Positions 1 to 5,184 of a DNA stretch of 5,184 nucleotides are shown here, one piece after another. The position numbers and the translations under genes were made by a program. The stretch comes from an uncultured Pirellulaceae bacterium. GTDB taxonomy: Bacteria > Planctomycetota > Planctomycetia > Pirellulales > Pirellulaceae. Within the stretch, counting starts at the first letter, position 1. Every line of letters starts with the position of its first letter. Location of the stretch: NCBI GenBank assembly GCA_934255105.1, contig CAKQNH010000417.1, positions 1-5,184 of the forward strand, in the 5' to 3' direction. The notes beneath the pieces were generated by a model. That model was not told the origin of the DNA, did no database searches, and saw only the letters and a list, made by a program, of their open reading frames with translations.

Positions 1-1100
1 TTGTGGCTAGCGATTCCTAGGCGCACGGCTGAAAGATTGTCCGCGCGCAAACCATAGCGGACCATGCGTTTGTAATTTGCATCCGTTTCCACTTTGGTTT
101 TGTAGGGAGCTTGAGGCCAACCGCGCAACGACGCCTCGACGCGTTCCATCTCCATGTTAGCCCCTTTCACGATGCGGATCGTAATGGGGGATCTCCCACT
201 GGCCACCCGAGTTTGCGCCCAAGTGGTCAACTCCTGCTGGACCGAAAAACTGTCCGGTACGTAGGCTTGCAAGGCGATGCCGGCGCGGACCTGCTCTAAT
301 CCTGGGCGATCGAGAGTTTGCCGAAAGACGTCGGCGGTCAGACGCAGATCGCGATATTCCTCCATATCCAAGTAAACGAATTTGGGAACCTGCGTGCCGT
401 CGTGGCGAGTGAAAGTGGCCGCCGATGCAGCTTGGTATAGCCGTTCTAGGCGATCGCAGAGGGTGCGTACTGTGGCATCGTGGGCGAGCGTCGATATTTG
501 CGAATAGAGAGTCGAGATCTTCACCGACACGCATTCAATTTCCGGCATTTGCAGCAGAGCCAAGTTGGCCGTTAACCGCTGCTGTGCCTCACCTTCGCCC
601 AGCACCGATTCGCCTAACAGATTGACATTCATTCGCACTCCGGCAGATCGGCGCGCGCGCAGATGGCTGCGCAACATATCGGGCTCGGCGGGCAGGATCA
701 CATTGGCTGTTTCCTGACGCATCTTATCTTTGACCAGCGGCACTGCGACCCCCGGCAAGTATTCACCGAACGATTGGAAGCCGCGAAGCATCGTGCGTTC
801 CAGCGGGCTGAAGAACCGCGGAATGCCTTGGACGTCTAAAATGTGCACCAGTTGATCTGCGGATCGCGCTGCGCGCTCGCTGCGAAAGGCTTGATCCGTC
901 AATTGGGTTAGGATGGCTTTGTCGCGAGGATACCGCAGCATGCGATCCAGCTCGGCCTGCTGTCGACGCTCGGCCGGAGTCTGCAGTTGCTTGGCGCGGT
1001 GTTGTAGGTGCCGCGCCAGTGCCACTGCTACACGCGCTACGCTGCGCATATCGTGAGGGTCACAGCTCTGCAGAGCGGATTGAATAATCGATAAGTCCAT
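1..1100 (-). CDS. putA: PutA proline dehydrogenase region, N-terminal 366 codons (3' end outside window)
   Basis: Likely the N-terminal half of bifunctional PutA, which oxidises proline to pyrroline-5-carboxylate with FAD and then to glutamate with NAD+. The frame is open without a stop from the ATG at 1100 down to the window edge. Residues ~40-150 resemble the helical region before the barrel (e.g. ILTQLTDQAFRSER, GIPRFFSPLERTMLRGF). The (beta/alpha)8 barrel follows: NVNLLGE near 170, SVKIST near 200, LDMEEYRDLRLT from ~244, GIALQAYVPDS near 280, RIVKGANMEMER at 309-320, and GIASHN at the very edge. These motifs match the PutA family that lacks the N-terminal ribbon-helix-helix, so it is probably not an autorepressor. 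The Arg-Arg substrate-binding motif and any fused aldehyde dehydrogenase domain lie beyond the window, so bifunctionality is inferred. It is transcribed divergently from the BMC gene. The start is supported by GGGAGG 11 nt upstream. Confidence 0.92.
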   Translation of the reverse strand, partial: MDLSIIQSALQSCDPHDMRSVARVAVALARHLQHRAKQLQTPAERRQQAELDRMLRYPRDKAILTQLTDQAFRSERAARSADQLVHILDVQGIPRFFSPLERTMLRGFQSFGEYLPGVAVPLVKDKMRQETANVILPAEPDMLRSHLRARRSAGVRMNVNLLGESVLGEGEAQQRLTANLALLQMPEIECVSVKISTLYSQISTLAHDATVRTLCDRLERLYQAASAATFTRHDGTQVPKFVYLDMEEYRDLRLTADVFRQTLDRPGLEQVRAGIALQAYVPDSFSVQQELTTWAQTRVASGRSPITIRIVKGANMEMERVEASLRGWPQAPYKTKVETDANYKRMVRYGLRADNLSAVRLGIASH

Positions 1101-1111
1101 GATGTTAATCG

Positions 1112-1117
1112 CCTCCC
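1112..1117 (-). promoter_or_regulatory. Shine-Dalgarno sequence of putA
   Basis: On the minus strand GGGAGG lies 11 nt before the ATG at 1100. It is the only clear purine-rich ribosome-binding motif at a gene start in this window, and it supports the chosen putA start. Confidence 0.5.
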
Positions 1118-1132
1118 AAGCTTTGCTAAGCC

Positions 1133-1138
1133 ATTGTA
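1133..1138 (-). promoter_or_regulatory. possible -10 box upstream of putA
   Basis: The minus strand reads TACAAT, one base from the TATAAT consensus, which would place a transcript start about 25 nt before the putA ATG. No convincing -35 hexamer lies 16-18 nt upstream (the best is TGCTAC), so this is only a weak candidate. Confidence 0.2.
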
Positions 1139-1569
1139 TCGTTTAACGCCGAGCCGTAGCAGGCGCAAATCACGAGTTGACTTAGTCTCTGCGCAGGTCC
1201 TTGATGCACCACAGCGTCAACCAACCTTTGTTTACGGCCTGCGAAGGCGACGGCACCTGCAGCAGTCACACGCTACACTCACACACGGCAGCCAGCCAAG
1301 TTGGCTATGTGCGCTCGCTCTTGCACGGTGGTGTGGCGGGGATAATCGACTCCACTCCAGCCGGCGCCTACGTAGCCGGACCGTCTGCCTCGCTGTGGCT
1401 CTTGGGTGATTCTTGGCCGAGCGCCGCGATTGAACTTTCTCGCGATGCACCGGCTACTGTGGCTGGGCGTTAAACGTTTGCTCCCGACAATCCTCTACGA
1501 CCGTTATTTTCGCGCGCGATATGACCGAAAAAGTATTGGCTCGTCTAGCAATTCCAGCTTTGGCCAGCC

Positions 1570-2340
1570 ATGATGGTGGAATCCAAGGGAGAGTTGCCTA
1601 GCCAACTTGCGTTCTCGCTAGCAGTTCCCCGACCTCAACTCCCATGCCAGAGATTCGAATTGCCTACTGTAGAGACTCCCACCGATGCCTTTGGCGTGCT
1701 CGAAACCAAAGGTTGGACTCCCGCCATGGTGGCGCTGGACGCCATGGAAAAAGCTGCCAGTGTGCGCCTGTGGCAAGTCGAATTGAATGATTTCTCGGGA
1801 ACTTGTATTAAGATCCTGGGGCCCGTCGACGCGGTGCGCTTGGCCGTGGATGCAGGTTATGAGATCGCCCAGCAGATGCAGGGAGATCCGGTTTGCACTG
1901 TTATTCCGAGGATGAGCGATGGCGGCTTCCAAGGCATCCGCAGCGCGATCGAATTCAGTCCACTAATCCAGCAGAACGTCGTTAAAGAGCTATCTCCGGC
2001 GGCGGGTTCGTCCAGTACACCTTCAACAACCACCACTCCCCAAACCGAGACTACCCACGTGAGTTCCGCACCGATTCAAGCGTTAGGCTTTATTGAAACA
2101 CAAGGTTTTACGGCCGTCTTTGAAGCGATCGACACCGCCTGTAAAGCGGCGCAAGTTGAAGTCGTCGGCAAAGAGAAGCTAGGGGGGGGCTACGTGACCA
2201 TCGTCATCCGTGGCGATGTGGCCGCGGTTCGCGCTGCCGTCGACGCTGCCAAACCCAAAGTCGAAGGGCTAGGAAAGCTGATCGCGGCGCACGTCATACC
2301 ACGCCCAAGTGAATCGGTTATGGCGCTGCTGCCCAAGTAG
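1570..2340 (+). CDS. tandem BMC-domain (bacterial microcompartment shell-type) protein
   Basis: Two BMC folds in one 256-residue chain. Domain 1 spans ~40-114 (AFGVLETKGWTPAMVALDAM ... VIPR) and domain 2 ~170-246 (ALGFIETQGFTAVFEAIDTA ... HVIPRP). Both keep the hexamer-edge Lys (K61, K192) and the C-terminal VIPR Arg (R114, R245), in canonical, non-permuted order. Domain 2 has a typical BMC-H pore stretch, KEKLGGG (201-207). The aligned stretch in domain 1 is VELNDFSG, so the two halves are not equivalent. A Ser/Thr/Pro-rich linker (~142-168) separates them and an unassigned ~38-residue extension precedes domain 1. PduT-like BMC-T proteins are normally about 180-210 residues, so this one is long. 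By family, such proteins form (pseudo)hexameric shell tiles; here that is inference. No encapsulated enzyme or second shell gene is visible nearby. The start is the first ATG after an in-frame TAG at 1546; no clear Shine-Dalgarno precedes it, and the adjacent ATG at 1573 is equally possible. Confidence 0.9.
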   Translation: MMVESKGELPSQLAFSLAVPRPQLPCQRFELPTVETPTDAFGVLETKGWTPAMVALDAMEKAASVRLWQVELNDFSGTCIKILGPVDAVRLAVDAGYEIAQQMQGDPVCTVIPRMSDGGFQGIRSAIEFSPLIQQNVVKELSPAAGSSSTPSTTTTPQTETTHVSSAPIQALGFIETQGFTAVFEAIDTACKAAQVEVVGKEKLGGGYVTIVIRGDVAAVRAAVDAAKPKVEGLGKLIAAHVIPRPSESVMALLPK

Positions 2341-2354
2341 CTACTGCGCTCTTG

Positions 2355-2452
2355 TCGTAGCGGAACTCGCCAAGAGTTTCGACTGTACTCGTAGCGGAAC
2401 TCGCCAAGAGTTTTGGCCCTCAGGAGTCGAAAGTCTTGGCGACTTCCGCTAC
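2355..2452. repeat. intergenic repeat cluster: two direct copies plus one inverted copy
   Basis: A 25-bp sequence with the core CTCGCCAAGAG occurs identically at 2355-2379 and 2389-2413 (period 34). A third, inverted copy lies at 2426-2452. Copy 1 extended to 2357-2383 can pair with 2426-2452 at 25 of 27 positions. Copy 2 (2391-2413) can pair with 2430-2452 at 21 of 23, leaving a 16-nt loop. The two hairpins would compete for the same 3' arm. Both mismatches fall at the same repeat positions (C-C and G-G), so the inverted copy differs from the direct ones at just two bases within the arm. There is no T-run after the stem, so a classical intrinsic terminator is not supported. The cluster starts 15 bp after the BMC stop and ends 28 bp before the proposed photolyase start. 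Confidence 0.85.
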
Positions 2453-2480
2453 CACATGTGCATCAAAGGCAATCGAGAAA

Positions 2481-3959
2481 TTGCACATTGACACTCAAAT
2501 ACCCAGCCTTCGCATCCGCCAGCTCAACGAGCGGCAGATTGACTCCGAGGGCCGCTGGGTAGTCTACTGGATGACCGCCTTCCGCCGGACGCGTTCCAAC
2601 TACGCTCTACAGTTGGCCCGCGACCTGGCCAAACAGACTCAGCGACCGCTGATTGTTCTGGAGGCGCTGCGCGTGGGCTATCGCTGGGCCAGCGATCGCT
2701 TTCATCGTTTTATCATCGAAGGTATGCGCGACAATGAAGCGGCTTGCACTGACAGCAATGCTATGTACTACCCGTACGTTGAACCGCAGCCGGGTGCCGG
2801 TTCGGGGTTGATCGAAGCGTTGGCCGCTCAGGCCATTGCCGTTGTGACCGACGACTTTCCGTGCTTCTTTCATCCTCGCATGTTGCGCGCGATCAGCGGC
2901 AAACTGCCGTGCGCGCTGCTGGCCGTGGACGCCAATGGCCTGATGCCGTTGCAAGCCGCCCAGCGAACATTTACAGTCGCTCATTCCTATCGCCGCTGGA
3001 TGCAAAAAGAGCTGCCGATCCATCTCCAGCATCCGCCCGACCCCAATCCACTGGACGGACGCTCGCTGCGGAACGTACCCTCGTTGAACGCTATGCCCGA
3101 AGCGATCCAGCGCAGGTGGCCGCGGGCAGAACTGGATGATTTGCTGGCCGCCAATGGCTTGAAGCATCTTCGCATAGATCATGCCGTTGGCCCTGGAACG
3201 ATCTGCGGCGGGTCAGCTACCGCATCGCAGTTGCTCAAGACATTTGTTCAGCGGCGTCTGGCGAATTACGACTTGGATCGCAATGAGCCCGACGAGGACG
3301 GCTCGAGTGAACTCTCCGCTCATCTGCACTTTGGTCATATCAGTCCGCACGAGGTGTTTTTTGAAGTCATGCAAGCGACTGGTTGGAACCCTAGCAAACT
3401 CAAGCCTGCCAATGGTAAAGTCAGCGGCTTCTGGGGTGTCGACCAGAATGCGGAAGCGTTTCTGGATCAGCTCTGCACGTGGCGCGAGATCGGTTTCAAT
3501 ATGTGTTGGCGCGAGCCCAACTACGACGCGTTTGAGTCGCTGCCCGAGTGGGCACTGCGCACGATCCAAGAGCACGCGGGCGACGAGCGACCCATCGTGT
3601 ACTCGCTGGCCGAATTCGAAGAGGCGCGCACGCACGACCCGATATGGAACGCAGCCCAGCGGCAGTTGGTTCGCGACGGCAGGATACACAATTATCTGCG
3701 CATGCTGTGGGGCAAGAAAATCCTGCAGTGGAGTCGCTCGGCTCAGGAGGCGTTAGATGTGATGATCGAGCTCAACAATAAATCTGCTTTGGACGGCCGC
3801 GACCCGAATTCCTATAGCGGGATTTTTTGGGTGCTCGGGCGCTACGACCGCGCGTGGGGGCCGGAGCGCGAGATATTTGGTAAGCTACGCTACATGACCA
3901 GCGAGAATACGGCTAGAAAGCATGCGTTGAAAAGGTATTTAAAACGTCACGATGCTTAA
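2481..3959 (+). CDS. phr: class-II-like deoxyribodipyrimidine (CPD) photolyase
   Basis: This FAD enzyme uses light to split UV-induced cyclobutane pyrimidine dimers in DNA. With the TTG start it has 492 residues, close to class II photolyases. The N-terminal alpha/beta photolyase domain begins with RIRQLN (11-16), VVYWM (27-31) and a SNYAL segment near 40, equivalent to the family's dNwAL. The helical FAD-binding domain contains HLHFGHIS (281-288), WREIGFN (334-340), PNYD (346-349), THDPIWNAAQ (~384-393), RMLWGKKILQW (407-417), DGRDPN (438-443) and FGKLRYM (466-472), all class II signatures. WREIGFN differs from the usual class II RRELaxNF, so it may belong to a side branch. No in-frame ATG precedes the conserved core. 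TTG at 2481, with a weak AAAGG 11 nt upstream, is preferred over TTG at 2436, which lies inside the repeat hairpin. Exact lesion specificity is inferred from family. Confidence 0.93.
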   Translation: MHIDTQIPSLRIRQLNERQIDSEGRWVVYWMTAFRRTRSNYALQLARDLAKQTQRPLIVLEALRVGYRWASDRFHRFIIEGMRDNEAACTDSNAMYYPYVEPQPGAGSGLIEALAAQAIAVVTDDFPCFFHPRMLRAISGKLPCALLAVDANGLMPLQAAQRTFTVAHSYRRWMQKELPIHLQHPPDPNPLDGRSLRNVPSLNAMPEAIQRRWPRAELDDLLAANGLKHLRIDHAVGPGTICGGSATASQLLKTFVQRRLANYDLDRNEPDEDGSSELSAHLHFGHISPHEVFFEVMQATGWNPSKLKPANGKVSGFWGVDQNAEAFLDQLCTWREIGFNMCWREPNYDAFESLPEWALRTIQEHAGDERPIVYSLAEFEEARTHDPIWNAAQRQLVRDGRIHNYLRMLWGKKILQWSRSAQEALDVMIELNNKSALDGRDPNSYSGIFWVLGRYDRAWGPEREIFGKLRYMTSENTARKHALKRYLKRHDA

Positions 3960-3972
3960 AATGAAATGACCC

Positions 3973-4069
3973 TGTTGGAGTGATGCGTTTGAGCGCATTG
4001 TTGGAGTACGGCCTTTAGGCGCCTTGCATGTCAAATGTAACCAGAGCGGCTAAAGCCTGCACTCCAGCG
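3973..4069. repeat. second intergenic repeat cluster: two tandem units plus one inverted unit
   Basis: Two adjacent 26-nt units, 3973-3998 and 3999-4024, both begin TGTTGGAGT and agree at about 19 of 26 positions. After a ~20-nt spacer an inverted, diverged unit lies at 4045-4069, ending in ACTCCA. Unit 2 and the inverted unit share TGGAGT, CTTTAG and CGC blocks in register and can form an imperfect long hairpin. Unit 1 also carries a small internal stem (ATGCG/CGCAT, 3983-3987 and 3994-3998). No T-run follows, so intrinsic termination is not supported. The sequence is unrelated to the cluster at 2355-2452, but the arrangement is the same. It begins 14 bp after the photolyase stop and ends 147 bp before the sulfatase start. 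From memory, motifs of this kind recur in planctomycete intergenic DNA; I cannot verify that here. Confidence 0.75.
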
Positions 4070-4215
4070 AAACGCCGCACAACCGCTTGCGCATGTCACC
4101 TGGCAGTATGGAAATGGCTGATCCAACGCCATCCCGTCTGGAGCGCGCGAAGCTACAACAACGGCGGATCGCTACTCGTCACTGCAGCTACCTCCATCTC
4201 AAAGCACAACGCAAT

Positions 4216-5184
4216 ATGTCCAAGCTCTTATTGATCATCCCAGTATGTGCCGCACTCCTCGCCCACGCCTTGCATCCAGCCCTGCTCAACGCCCAGTCCA
4301 CGGACCGTCCAAATGTGATCGTGATCCTAACCGACGACCAGGGTTGGGGAGACCTGAGCCTCAACGGCAACACGAATCTGTCTACACCGCATATCGATTC
4401 GATTGGCAGGCTGGGTGTACGGTTTGATCGCTTTTTTGTCAGCCCCGTCTGCTCGCCGACACGCGCCGAGTTTCTCACGGGCCGCTACCATCCGCGAGGT
4501 GGAGTTCACGATGTCTCGCGCGGCGGCGAGCGGCTGAATCTGGACGAACGGACCATTGCTCAGGCCTTCAAAGCGGCGGGTTACAAAACGGCCGGTTATG
4601 GCAAGTGGCACAATGGCATGCAGTATCCCTATCACCCGCTGGCTCGCGGATTCGATGATTTCTACGGGTATTGTTCGGGGCATTGGGGCGACTACTTTTC
4701 ACCACAGCTCGAGCACAATGGCGCACTGGTTCAAGGCAAGGGTTATCTGGTTGATGACTTTACCGACCATGCATTGAAATTCATCGAAGAGAATAAAGCG
4801 GACAACTTTTTTCTGTACTTGCCGATGCCTACTCCACACACTCCCATGCAAGTCCCAGATGCTTACTGGGATCGCATGAAACAAAAAACGTTGGCCTTGA
4901 AGGCACGACCTGAAGACTCGGAAGACGAAGATTTCACGCGCGCCGCCTTGGCTATGGTGGAATGCATCGATCACAATGTGGGGCGGGTGCTCAACAAGCT
5001 GGACGAGCTCAAATTGGCCAACGACACGATCGTGGTTTTCTTCAGCGACAATGGCCCCAACAGCTTTCGTTGGAATGGAGGCATGAAGGGCCGCAAGGGA
5101 TCGACCGATGAAGGTGGCGTGCGTTCTCCGCTGCTGATCAGTTGGCCTGGGAAGATCCAGGCCGGACGATTGATACCGCAAATC
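4216..5184 (+). CDS. secreted type I (formylglycine) sulfatase, N-terminal 323 codons (3' end outside window)
   Basis: Hydrolyses sulfate esters, probably on polysaccharides. Residues 1-26 form a signal peptide: MSK, a hydrophobic stretch ([12 protein letters not shown]) and a likely cleavage after LNA, so export is expected. The alkaline-phosphatase-like fold begins [17 protein letters not shown]40 and D41 are expected metal ligands. CSPTR at 79-83, followed by LTGRY, is the sulfatase signature whose Cys is converted to formylglycine by a maturation enzyme not seen here. Other active-site elements are GKWHNG (129-134; most relatives have GKWHLG), PHTP (207-210), SDNGPN (277-282), and [18 protein letters not shown] (288-305). 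An acidic stretch, [10 protein letters not shown] (231-240), is probably a surface loop. In-frame ATGs at 4093, 4108 and 4114 would put a polar ~35-40-residue extension before the signal, so 4216 is preferred, although it lacks a clear Shine-Dalgarno. Substrate specificity cannot be read from this. Confidence 0.93.
   Translation, partial: MSKLLLIIPVCAALLAHALHPALLNAQSTDRPNVIVILTDDQGWGDLSLNGNTNLSTPHIDSIGRLGVRFDRFFVSPVCSPTRAEFLTGRYHPRGGVHDVSRGGERLNLDERTIAQAFKAAGYKTAGYGKWHNGMQYPYHPLARGFDDFYGYCSGHWGDYFSPQLEHNGALVQGKGYLVDDFTDHALKFIEENKADNFFLYLPMPTPHTPMQVPDAYWDRMKQKTLALKARPEDSEDEDFTRAALAMVECIDHNVGRVLNKLDELKLANDTIVVFFSDNGPNSFRWNGGMKGRKGSTDEGGVRSPLLISWPGKIQAGRLIPQI

Larger units (their letters stand above)
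1101..1569. other. divergent intergenic region, no gene recognised
   Basis: This is 469 bp between the putA start (minus) and the BMC gene start (plus). Several short overlapping reading frames exist here (for example 1134-1409 and 1201-1473 on plus, 1232-1450 on minus). None has a ribosome binding site, a conserved-looking domain or plausible composition, and they overlap one another, so I treat them as chance frames. The stretch includes the putA ribosome binding site and possible -10 box. A 6-bp inverted repeat with a 1-nt spacer (AGCCAA/TTGGCT, 1294-1306) and the palindrome CTACGTAG near 1368-1375 are the only other symmetric elements I noticed. The promoter of the BMC gene should also be here, but I could not identify it. 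Confidence 0.6.

Noticed and set aside
157..534. 125-codon minus-strand reading frame
   Set aside because: It lies within putA in another frame; the putA frame carries clear family motifs across this stretch.
1134..1473. Overlapping short plus-strand frames (1134-1409, 1201-1473) as possible small genes
   Set aside because: They overlap each other and a minus-strand frame, lack ribosome binding sites and show no recognisable protein features; chance frames are more likely in this GC-rich gap.
2355..2452. A CRISPR array
   Set aside because: Only two direct copies with a 9-bp gap and a third inverted copy; no regular spacers and no cas genes.
2391..2452. A classical rho-independent terminator for the BMC gene
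   Set aside because: The stem is long but imperfect and no run of T follows on either strand; a role in RNA processing or stability is at least as likely.
2456..2491. 11-codon ATG mini-frame (MCIKGNREIAH) overlapping the photolyase TTG start, as a possible leader peptide
   Set aside because: Its position is suggestive of translational coupling, but it has no Shine-Dalgarno sequence and no attenuator-like residue run; a frame this short is expected by chance.
2607..3182. 191-codon minus-strand frame opposite the photolyase
   Set aside because: It is a shadow of the photolyase coding strand, with low-complexity-like composition and no family motifs.
3181..3756. 191-codon plus-strand frame within the photolyase, and the minus-strand frame 3213-3689
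   Set aside because: Both overlap the conserved FAD-binding domain of the photolyase; their Arg/Ser/Cys-rich translation is typical of out-of-frame GC-rich DNA.
4699..5181. 160-codon minus-strand frame opposite the sulfatase
   Set aside because: The plus strand here encodes unmistakable sulfatase motifs (PHTP, SDNGPN), so this is a shadow frame.

Overview
The window looks like part of a planctomycete chromosome, most likely from the Rhodopirellula/Pirellula group. This is inferred from the mix of genes: a formylglycine-type sulfatase with a secretion signal, a bacterial-microcompartment (BMC) shell-type protein, a class-II-like photolyase and a PutA of the type without an N-terminal ribbon-helix-helix. 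Also consistent are moderate GC, weak or absent Shine-Dalgarno signals, loosely packed genes and repeat-rich intergenic gaps. No 16S rRNA or other taxonomic marker is present.

Layout. (1) Positions 1-1100, minus strand: the N-terminal 366 codons of putA (proline dehydrogenase part); the gene runs off the left edge. (2) 1101-1569: a 469-bp divergent intergenic region with no recognisable gene; it holds the putA ribosome binding site and a possible -10 box. (3) 1570-2340, plus: a 256-residue protein with two BMC domains in tandem, joined by a Ser/Thr/Pro-rich linker. It has no BMC operon beside it within the window. (4) 2355-2452: a cluster of two direct copies and one inverted copy of a ~25-bp repeat, able to form long hairpins. 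(5) 2481-3959, plus: a complete class-II-like DNA photolyase, probably starting at TTG. (6) 3973-4069: a second, unrelated cluster with the same plan, two direct copies and one inverted copy of a ~26-bp unit. (7) 4216-5184, plus: the first 323 codons of a secreted sulfatase, open at the right edge.

The genes do not form an obvious pathway. putA (amino-acid catabolism), photolyase (DNA repair) and sulfatase (breakdown of sulfated polysaccharides) read as independent units. The structured repeat clusters occupy both gaps around the photolyase. The items most worth a second look are the unusual tandem BMC protein and the two repeat clusters with matching architecture flanking the photolyase.
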